Assembly: GCF_900129885.1 (NCBI RefSeq)
Contig: NZ_FQXE01000019.1
Span: 17,837-81,836, forward strand
Reading direction: 5' to 3'
Length of the DNA stretch: 64,000 nucleotides
Origin: Pollutimonas bauzanensis
GTDB taxonomy: Bacteria > Pseudomonadota > Gammaproteobacteria > Burkholderiales > Burkholderiaceae_B
Below the pieces are notes generated by a model. The model was given only the letters and a program-made list of their open reading frames with translations, did not search any database and was not told the DNA's origin. Each line of letters begins with the position of its first letter. Position 1 is the stretch's first letter. A program made the position numbers and the translations under genes. Positions 57,833-64,000 of the stretch are shown one piece after another.

Positions 57833-58186
57833 CTACGCCAGCGCAGCCGTGACGACGATCTCGACCTTGAAATCGGGATTGGCCAGGCGCGCCTCGACGG
57901 TTGCCCGCGGCGGCGCATTGCCGTGCGCCACCCATGCGTCCCAGGCCTTGTTCATGCCGTCGAATTCTTTCATGCTGGTCAGGAATATCTGGGCCATGAG
58001 GATGCGCGACTTGTCCGTGCCGGCCATGGCCAGCAGGCGGTCTATGGTCGCCAGCACCTGCGCCGTCTGCCCCTGGATATCGAGCGAGCCATCGGCGGGA
58101 ACCTGGCCGGCCAGATAGGCCACCCCATTGTAGATGGCCATGTCCGACAAACGCTTTTCGACATTGACCCTTTCGACTTCGCTCAT
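57833..58186 (-). CDS. RidA/YjgF-family protein
   Basis: A 117-residue RidA-superfamily protein; RidA deaminates reactive enamine/imine intermediates from PLP enzymes. Seen are NGVAYLAGQVPADGSLDIQG, the TAQVLATIDRLLAMAG helix, and the C-terminal ATVEARLANPDFKVEIVVTA. It matches the Rid subgroup with an R-x-E end rather than archetypal RidA (R-x-x-V-E-V), so activity is not assured. Start ATG 58186; pncB (stop at 58326) lies upstream at 139 bp. Confidence 0.88.
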   Translation of the reverse strand: MSEVERVNVEKRLSDMAIYNGVAYLAGQVPADGSLDIQGQTAQVLATIDRLLAMAGTDKSRILMAQIFLTSMKEFDGMNKAWDAWVAHGNAPPRATVEARLANPDFKVEIVVTAALA

Positions 58187-58325
58187 ATTTATACTCCTGA
58201 ATTATGAAAGCCTATCCAATTTAGAGTTGAATTATAAGAGCATGCACGATGCCTATGGGGAAAATGGCCTAGGAAGAATGGAGAATGGCGCCGCGGCCCG
58301 GCCGCCGACGCGAAAACGGCCGGAA

Positions 58326-59501
58326 TCAGGCCGGCGGAAGCTCGAACACCTGGCGCAGGTAGGCCAAATAGGCCGGGTCGTCGCACATGGTCTTTTCCGG
58401 CGCGTCCGATACCTTGGCCACCGGCTGCCCGTTGCAGCGCACCATCTTCATGACGATTTGCAGCGGCTCATGGCCCAGGTCGTTGGTAAGATTGGTGCCG
58501 ATTCCGAATGAAATCTTGCACCGGCCGGCAAAACGCTTGGCCAGTTCGATGGCGCGCGGAATGGTCAGCGCATCGGAGAAGACCAGGGTCTTGGTGCGCG
58601 GATCGGCGCGATTGGCGATGTAATGGGCCAGCAGCCGCTCGCCCCAGTCGAAAGGGTCGCCCGAATCGTGGCGCGCGCCATCGAACAGCTTGCAGAAATA
58701 CATGTCGAAATCGCGCAGGAAGGCGTCCATGCCGTACACGTCGGACAGCGCGATGCCGAGGTCGCCGCGGTATTCCTTGGCCCAGACCTCGAGCGCGTAG
58801 ACCTGCGAATCGCGCAGGCGCGGCCCGAGCGCCTGGCATGCCTGCAGATATTCATGCCCCATGGTGCCCAAAGGCGTGACCCCATGCTTCATGGCCAGGC
58901 GGACATTGCTGGTGCCCGCGAAATTGGAGCCCATCTGGGCCTTCATGGTGACCACGACTTCTTCGTGCCATTGCTTGGAGAAGCGCCGGCGCGTGCCGTA
59001 TTCGGCCACGCGGAAATCCGCCAGCGCCGGATCGTCGGTGACCAGCTGCATTTTCGACTGCAGGCGCTTGCGGCCTTCTTCCCACGCGGGTTCCCGGCAG
59101 ACATTGCGGAAATACACTTCGTTGACGATGGCGAGGACGGGGATCTCGAACAGGATGGTGTGCAGCCATGGCCCTTTGACGGAAATGTCGATTTCGCCGG
59201 GCAGAGTCCCCGCCGACACGGTGATGCACTTCTCGGGCATATGGAACAGGCCCAGGAAGTCCACGAAATCGCTCTTCATGAAGCGCAGGCCGCGCAGATA
59301 CTGCAGCTCCGGCTCGGTGAACTTCAGCTTGCACAGTTCGTGGATCTCGGCCCGGATCTCGTTCAGATAGGGCTGCAGATTCACATTGGGCGTGCGGCAC
59401 TTGTAGCGGTACTCGACTTGAGCGGCCGGGAAATGGTGCAGCACCACTTGCATCATGGTGAATTTGTATAGATCGGTATCAAGTAACGAAGTGATAATCA
59501 T
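58326..59501 (-). CDS. pncB: Nicotinate phosphoribosyltransferase
   Basis: Salvages nicotinate into nicotinate mononucleotide for NAD synthesis. 391 residues: [20 protein letters not shown] at the N-terminus, [18 protein letters not shown] with the regulatory His, [22 protein letters not shown] and [19 protein letters not shown], all family marks. Stands alone; 160-bp divergent region with fdxA. Confidence 0.97.
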   Translation of the reverse strand: MIITSLLDTDLYKFTMMQVVLHHFPAAQVEYRYKCRTPNVNLQPYLNEIRAEIHELCKLKFTEPELQYLRGLRFMKSDFVDFLGLFHMPEKCITVSAGTLPGEIDISVKGPWLHTILFEIPVLAIVNEVYFRNVCREPAWEEGRKRLQSKMQLVTDDPALADFRVAEYGTRRRFSKQWHEEVVVTMKAQMGSNFAGTSNVRLAMKHGVTPLGTMGHEYLQACQALGPRLRDSQVYALEVWAKEYRGDLGIALSDVYGMDAFLRDFDMYFCKLFDGARHDSGDPFDWGERLLAHYIANRADPRTKTLVFSDALTIPRAIELAKRFAGRCKISFGIGTNLTNDLGHEPLQIVMKMVRCNGQPVAKVSDAPEKTMCDDPAYLAYLRQVFELPPA

Positions 59502-59661
59502 CGCGCGGCATAGAGTGTTTTGCTTACCATAGCACAGAGCGCGCGCTTATTTGCGCGAGGCTGTCCTCGCCCGCCCTGAAAGACTGCTTTGCGCGAAGGT
59601 CAATTCGGGCTTACCTCCATTTATTGGGTAAAATTGCAACATCTGATGTTGGAGCCTTGAA

Positions 59662-59985
59662 ATGACACATGTGGTTACCGAAAACTGTATCAAATGCAAA
59701 TTCACCGACTGCGTCGACGTCTGTCCGGTGGATTGCTTCCGCGAGGGAGCCAATTTCCTGGTCATAGACCCGGATGAATGCATTGATTGCGCAGTTTGCG
59801 TGCCCGAATGCCCGGCCAATGCCATTTTCGCAGAGGAAGACGTGCCGCAGGACCAGGTCCAATTCATCGCCCTGAACGCCGAGCTCTCCCCCGAGTTCGG
59901 CATGATCAACCGTTCCAAGAAGCCCTTGCCCGACGCCGACGACTGGAATGGCGTGGACGACAAGCTGAAGTACCTGGAACGCTGA
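59662..59985 (+). CDS. fdxA: Ferredoxin FdxA (3Fe-4S/4Fe-4S type)
   Basis: A 107-residue seven-iron-type ferredoxin: [18 protein letters not shown] binds one cluster and [16 protein letters not shown] the other, with a typical FdxA C-terminal extension ([15 protein letters not shown]). GGAG lies eight bases before the ATG, next to an inverted repeat CAACAT/ATGTTG (59637-59651). Directly upstream (20 bp) of the ferredoxin-NADP reductase gene, likely its redox partner. Confidence 0.96.
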   Translation: MTHVVTENCIKCKFTDCVDVCPVDCFREGANFLVIDPDECIDCAVCVPECPANAIFAEEDVPQDQVQFIALNAELSPEFGMINRSKKPLPDADDWNGVDDKLKYLER

Positions 59986-60005
59986 GCGCGTCCGCCCACA
60001 GCGCC

Positions 60006-60800
60006 ATGCCAGGCCATAAATACACCCGCGAAACCATCACGCAAGTCACGCACTGGGTACCGCAGAAGTTATTCTCGTTCAGGGTCACCAGGCCGGCCGG
60101 CTTCTCTTTCGTTGCCGGGCAATTCGCCCGGCTGGGCTTGCCGGCCGATGACGCGCCCGGCGCCGCGCCGGAAATCTGGCGCGCCTATTCCATGGTCAGC
60201 GCCCCGCAGCACGACATGCTGGAGTTTTATTCCATCGTCGTGCCGGGCGGCCAGTTTACGCCGCGCCTGGCGCGGCTGGCCGCGGGCGACGCGATTTACG
60301 TGGACCAATCGGCTTTCGGCTTCCTGACGCTGGACCGATTCGAGCCGGGCGGCAATTTATGGCTCATCGCCACCGGCACCGGCCTTTCCGCCTACCTTTC
60401 CCTGTTGCAGGATCCCAACACATGGTTGTTGTTTGACCGCATCATATTAGTGCATGGGGTCAGGCAGGCGGCGGAGCTGGCTTATCGAAAACAAATCCTC
60501 GACTGGGTGGCCAATGGCCCGCCGTGCCCGCAAGCCAAGAGCCTGGCCAAACTGGCCTATTTGCCGATTGCAACGCGCGAAACACTGGACCATACTCCCC
60601 GGGAGCGCATCACCACGCTGATTGCCAGCGGTCAGCTGGAAACGCTTGCCGGCTGCGCGCTCGATCCGGCAAAGTCCAAAGTCATGCTTTGCGGCAACCC
60701 GGACATGCTGCTCGAAGCCCGCAAGTTGTTGTCCGAGCGTGGTTTTGCCGTGGGGCGCCGCGGCAGCCCCGGCAACCTTGCTCTGGAAAACTACTGGTAA
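60006..60800 (+). CDS. fpr: Ferredoxin-NADP reductase
   Basis: FAD enzyme moving electrons between NADPH and ferredoxin or flavodoxin. 264 residues: RAYSMVSAPQHDMLEFYSIV (FAD RxYS motif), the NADP-binding ATGTGLSAYLSLL, and the C-terminal CGNPDMLLEARKLLSERGF followed by NLALENYW, the aromatic end of bacterial Fpr. ATG 60006 chosen; the frame is open upstream through fdxA. Confidence 0.95.
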   Translation: MPGHKYTRETITQVTHWVPQKLFSFRVTRPAGFSFVAGQFARLGLPADDAPGAAPEIWRAYSMVSAPQHDMLEFYSIVVPGGQFTPRLARLAAGDAIYVDQSAFGFLTLDRFEPGGNLWLIATGTGLSAYLSLLQDPNTWLLFDRIILVHGVRQAAELAYRKQILDWVANGPPCPQAKSLAKLAYLPIATRETLDHTPRERITTLIASGQLETLAGCALDPAKSKVMLCGNPDMLLEARKLLSERGFAVGRRGSPGNLALENYW

Positions 60801-60911
60801 TTTCAACTATTTTGTGCTTAGCTTATACAAAGGACGTTTGATAAAACGCAAAAACAATGCGTTACAAACAGTCGCCTGGCAACAAAAACAACGCTACGCA
60901 AGGCTTTAATT

Positions 60912-62138
60912 ATGCTGTATGACCTACATGAGCTTCAACGGGCTTTTCTGACCCCGCTGGCCGCGTTCACCGACACCGGCTCGCAGATTTTTTCGCATCC
61001 CTACAGCCCCTTCGCCTATACGCCGGTATCGCGCCAAATCGCGGCGACATACGAACTCGTCCACCGCCTGGGCAAAGATTACGAAAAGCCGGCCTGGGGC
61101 CTGCCCGCCACCGAGATCGGCGGCAGGCAGGTGGCGGTCACCGAGGAAACCGTGGTGCGCAAGCCCTTCTGCAACCTGATCCACTTCAAGCGCGAGCGCG
61201 GCGCCAACCCCGCCGGCGACCCGCGCATACTGCTGGCCGCCCCGCTTTCGGGCCACCACTCCACCCTGCTGCGCGACACTGTCCGCGCGCTATTGCCCGA
61301 TCACGAGATTTACGTGACCGACTGGGTCGACGCCCGCATGGTGCCCGCCGCGGACGGCCCCTTCCACCTGAATGACTATGTCAGGTATGTGCAGGAATTC
61401 ATACGCTTCCTCGGGCCCGACGTCCATGTGGTATCGGTCTGCCAGCCCACGGTGCCCGTGCTGGCCGCCATTTCCCTCATGGCCAGCAACAATGAGCCCT
61501 GTCTGCCGCGCAGCATGGTCATGATGGGCGGCCCCATCGATACGCGCGAATCGCCCACGCAGGTCAACCGCCTGGCCACGACCAAGCCTTATTCCTGGTT
61601 CGAGGACAACCTGATCCACCGCGTGCCCGCGCGCTTCCCGGGCGGCGGCAGGCCTGTCTACCCGGGCTTCCTGCAGCACACCGGATTCGTCGCCATGAAT
61701 CCTGACCGGCACCTGCGTTCGCACTATGATTTCTACCTGCATCTGCTCAAGGGCGACAATGACGACGCCGAAGCGCACCGCCAGTTTTACAACGAATACA
61801 ACGCCGTGCTGGACATGCCGGCCGAGTTCTACCTGGACACCATCAAGGTCGTGTTCCAGGAGCACCAGCTGCCCTCGGGAACCTGGGAAATCGACGGGCA
61901 GAAAGTCGACCCTTCGGCCATCACCTCGGTGGCGCTGCTGACCATAGAAGGCGAATTCGACGATATCTCCGGTCAAGGCCAGACCCGCGCGGCGCAGGAA
62001 CTCTGCAGCGGCATAGACCAGGGCCGCAAGGAACATTACACGGCGGCGTCTTGCGGGCATTACGGTATTTTTTCCGGACGCCGCTGGCGCGAAACGATTT
62101 GTCCTAAAATAGGCGCGTTCATACGCCAATCTGCTTAA
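60912..62138 (+). CDS. phaZ: Intracellular polyhydroxyalkanoate depolymerase
   Basis: Degrades stored PHB/PHA granules in the cytosol. 408 residues of the PhaZ1/PhaZ2 type: [20 protein letters not shown], and the lipase-box-like [12 protein letters not shown] with a cysteine (Cys177) where lipases have serine, as in the Ralstonia enzyme. C-terminal [20 protein letters not shown] supplies the His. AAGG precedes the ATG by eight bases. No PHA synthase or phasin genes in the window. Hairpin 62164-62189 follows. Confidence 0.95.
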   Translation: MLYDLHELQRAFLTPLAAFTDTGSQIFSHPYSPFAYTPVSRQIAATYELVHRLGKDYEKPAWGLPATEIGGRQVAVTEETVVRKPFCNLIHFKRERGANPAGDPRILLAAPLSGHHSTLLRDTVRALLPDHEIYVTDWVDARMVPAADGPFHLNDYVRYVQEFIRFLGPDVHVVSVCQPTVPVLAAISLMASNNEPCLPRSMVMMGGPIDTRESPTQVNRLATTKPYSWFEDNLIHRVPARFPGGGRPVYPGFLQHTGFVAMNPDRHLRSHYDFYLHLLKGDNDDAEAHRQFYNEYNAVLDMPAEFYLDTIKVVFQEHQLPSGTWEIDGQKVDPSAITSVALLTIEGEFDDISGQGQTRAAQELCSGIDQGRKEHYTAASCGHYGIFSGRRWRETICPKIGAFIRQSA

Positions 62139-62163
62139 GGGCTCTGGCTCTTTCTGGAAATCA

Positions 62164-62189
62164 GGGGCCCGCGGGGCCCCGCTTCTTTT
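62164..62189 (+). terminator. Possible terminator after phaZ
   Basis: GGGGCCC-GC-GGGGCCCC can fold into a tight GC stem followed by a T-rich stretch (CTTCTTTTC), 26 bases after the phaZ stop and just before the rsxB start. The T-run is interrupted, so termination may be partial. Confidence 0.5.
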
Positions 62190-62194
62190 CCCCT

Positions 62195-62821
62195 ATGCCT
62201 TCATTGTCTCTTATCGACCGCATCGACGCGGTGCTGCCCCAGACCCAGTGCACCAAATGCGGCTACGACGGCTGCCGGCCCTATGCGCAAGCGATCGCCA
62301 GCGACCACGAGGCGATCAACCGCTGCCCCCCCGGCGGGCAAGCGGGCGTCAAGGCATTGGCCGCCCTGCTGCAAACCGCCGAGCTGCCGCTGGACCCCGA
62401 CTGCGGCGAACACCTGCCGCGCATGGTGGCCGTGATCGACGAGCCCCACTGCATAGGCTGCACGCTATGCATACAGGCCTGCCCGGTCGATGCCATCATC
62501 GGCGCCAACAAACTCATGCACACCGTCCTTGCCGATCAATGCACCGGCTGCGATCTATGCGTGGCGCCCTGTCCGGTGGACTGCATCAGCATGGCGCCCG
62601 CCCAGGGCGAATGGACGCCCGAGCTTGCCGACACGGCGCGCCGGCATCACCGGCAGCGGCAACAGCGCCTGGGCGCCTTGCACCACGAATCGTCCAGCCT
62701 GGCCGCCAGGACACTGGCCAACAAGGCGCCGCTGTCGCTCGCGGCCAGTGTCGACGCGGCGAGCCGCCAGCAAACCATCGCCGACGCGCTCGCCCGCGCG
62801 CGAGCGCGCCGCCAGAAATAA
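62195..62821 (+). CDS. rsxB: RnfB/RsxB-like iron-sulfur electron transport protein
   Basis: A 208-residue multi-cluster Fe-S protein: an N-terminal 4Fe-4S domain ([16 protein letters not shown] and NRCPPGG), then two ferredoxin clusters ([28 protein letters not shown]) and an Ala/Arg-rich tail. It lacks the N-terminal membrane helix of full RnfB and stands without the other rnf genes, as is usual for the copy beside nth in Burkholderiales. The stop overlaps nth (TAATG). Confidence 0.93.
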   Translation: MPSLSLIDRIDAVLPQTQCTKCGYDGCRPYAQAIASDHEAINRCPPGGQAGVKALAALLQTAELPLDPDCGEHLPRMVAVIDEPHCIGCTLCIQACPVDAIIGANKLMHTVLADQCTGCDLCVAPCPVDCISMAPAQGEWTPELADTARRHHRQRQQRLGALHHESSSLAARTLANKAPLSLAASVDAASRQQTIADALARARARRQK

Positions 62822-63459
62822 TGAACAACGCCAAACGAACCGAGATTTTCAGGCGCCTGCAGGCGGCCAACCCGACGCCCACCACCGAACTGGAATATGC
62901 CACCACTTTCCAGCTGCTGATCGCCGTCATTCTTTCCGCGCAAGCCACCGACCGTTCGGTGAACCTGGCGACGCGCAAGTTCTTTCCCGGCCATGGCACC
63001 CCCGAAGGCCTGCTGGCCCTGGGCGTGGAAGGCCTGGCGGGCTATATCAGGACCATAGGCCTGTACAAGACCAAGGCCAGCAATGTCATCAAGACCTGCC
63101 AGATACTGGTCGACCAATACCAGGGCCAGGTGCCGGACGACCGCGCGGCGCTCGAATCGCTGCCGGGCGTCGGGCGCAAGACGGCGAATGTGGTGCTGAA
63201 CACGGCGTTCGGCCACCCCACCATCGCCGTCGATACGCATATCTTCCGGGTGGCCAACCGCACGCGCATCGCCCCCGGGAAAAATGTCGTTGAAGTCGAA
63301 AGGAAACTGGAAAAAGTCATACCCCGGCCCTTCCTGCTGGACGCGCACCATTGGCTGATATTGCACGGCCGCTATATTTGCGTGGCGCGCAAGCCCAAGT
63401 GCCCGCAATGCGGCATCGCGGACCTCTGCGAGTACAAGGAAAAGACCCCGCCCAGCTAG
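62821..63459 (+). CDS. nth: Endonuclease III
   Basis: Base-excision repair glycosylase/AP lyase for oxidised pyrimidines. 212 residues: helix-hairpin-helix LESLPGVGRKTANVV with catalytic Lys120, Asp138 in AVDTHIFRVANR, and the 4Fe-4S loop CVARKPKCPQCGIADLC. One-base overlap with rsxB (TAATG) fixes the start. The gap to the next gene (63460-63578) shows nothing specific. Confidence 0.97.
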   Translation: MNNAKRTEIFRRLQAANPTPTTELEYATTFQLLIAVILSAQATDRSVNLATRKFFPGHGTPEGLLALGVEGLAGYIRTIGLYKTKASNVIKTCQILVDQYQGQVPDDRAALESLPGVGRKTANVVLNTAFGHPTIAVDTHIFRVANRTRIAPGKNVVEVERKLEKVIPRPFLLDAHHWLILHGRYICVARKPKCPQCGIADLCEYKEKTPPS

Positions 63460-63578
63460 GGGTTTTCCCACTCGGCGGTTTCCTCTCTTACCTATGAAAA
63501 ACCCGCATAGTGTTTTGCGGCGCAACACATCATACTTCGCTCCTGTCTTCAATAGTTTTCAAACCGACTGGCTGGTAA

Positions 63579-64000
63579 TGAGCGAATACATTCTAGAAAC
63601 CAAGAATCTGGTGAAGGAGTTCCGCGGCTTTGTGGCCGTGAGCGACGTCAATCTCCAGGTCAAGCGCGGGACCATCCATGCGCTGATCGGGCCCAATGGC
63701 GCGGGCAAGACGACCTGCTTCAACCTGCTCACCAAATTCCTTACGCCCACTTCCGGAAAGATCTTTTTCGCGGACCATGAAATCACCGGCGAGAAGCCGG
63801 CGCAGATCGCCCGGCGCGGCATCATCCGGTCGTTCCAGATTTCCGCGGTGTTTCCGCAGCTCACGGTGCTCGAGAACGTGCGCATCGGCTTGCAGCGCGC
63901 CACCGACCTGTCGTTCCATTTCTGGCGCAGCGACCGCATTCTGGACAGCCTGAACGATGCGGCCCTTGAACTGCTCAAGGAAGTCGACCTGGCCGAATAC
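63579..64000 (+). CDS. ABC transporter ATPase, branched-chain amino-acid (LivG) type, cut by the window edge
   Basis: First 140 residues of an ABC ATPase: KNLVKEFRGFVAVSDVNLQV, Walker A GPNGAGKTT, then ISAVFPQLTVLENVRIGLQRA, a pattern typical of LivG-type subunits of branched-chain amino acid and related high-affinity uptake systems. ATG 63579 gives the usual ETKNLVKEF start. Signature and Walker B lie beyond the edge. Substrate cannot be told without the partner genes. Confidence 0.88.

Noticed and set aside
57818..57834. AGCGCCC/GGGCGCT stem between the flavodoxin-like and RidA-like genes as terminator
   Set aside because: Perfect 7-bp stem but no T-run on either strand, and it overlaps the RidA stop codon; common by chance in GC-rich DNA.

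Overview
This window is about 62-65% GC and reads as core chromosome of a betaproteobacterium of the order Burkholderiales, most likely family Alcaligenaceae (Bordetella/Pusillimonas-like). The main support is gene order: rpmF-plsX-fabH-fabD-fabG-acpP-fabF followed by ygfX-rpoE-rseA-rseB-mucD-lepA-lepB-rnc-era-recO, together with rluC/rne, trpB-trpA-accD and rsxB-nth. I see no rRNA, tRNA, CRISPR array, insertion sequence, prophage or integrase. Coding density is high, and the only gene-free stretch over 300 bases is the 484-base rluC/rne divergent region.

Layout. 1-5.3 kb: enolase (lacking only its C-terminus), an efflux pump with its MarR regulator, and CTP synthase. 5.4-11 kb: an M24B aminopeptidase, a 3-oxoacid CoA-transferase pair, a thioesterase and, divergently, ETF-ubiquinone oxidoreductase. 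11-16 kb: a DMT transporter, acetyl-CoA synthetase and an overlapping pair of a UMF1-type transporter with an HbpS/GlcG-like protein. 16-21 kb: an NlpC/P60 lipoprotein, a DUF2325 protein behind a Fur-like box, a CysB-type regulator, methylmalonate-semialdehyde dehydrogenase and a divergent LysR regulator. 21-25 kb: lptF, with divergent pepA-holC and a BAX-inhibitor-like membrane protein.

25-42 kb is one long run of minus-strand genes. It begins (5' end at 42.3 kb) with yceD-rpmF-plsX and the fatty-acid synthesis genes, passes through a translationally coupled ygfX-like gene into the sigma-E envelope-stress operon, and ends with lepA-lepB-rnc-era-recO, a PIN-domain gene and rarD. An internal terminator after mucD and a probable acpP promoter show that it is several transcription units. 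42-48 kb holds maf, a divergent tetrapyrrole-methylase-family gene and an amidase lipoprotein (plus strand), then msrPQ, a HAD phosphatase and rluC (minus strand). 48-58 kb holds rne, accD, trpBA, relA, a flavodoxin-like gene and a RidA-like gene. 58-64 kb holds pncB, fdxA-fpr, phaZ, rsxB-nth and the start of a branched-chain amino-acid type ABC ATPase.

I find no convincing undescribed multi-gene system. The most interesting signals are small: a perfect hairpin that holds the cysB ribosome binding site and also looks like the mmsA terminator; eight perfect copies of an 11-bp tandem repeat between rne and accD; a Fur-like box before a Cys-rich DUF2325 gene; a ygfX-like gene that seems to start at CTG between fabF and rpoE; and several departures from common neighbour order (no kdsA between pyrG and eno, lptF without lptG, PIN-rarD where pdxJ-acpS is often found). 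Motif residue numbers were counted by hand from the translations. Family names rest on motif recognition, not on a database search.
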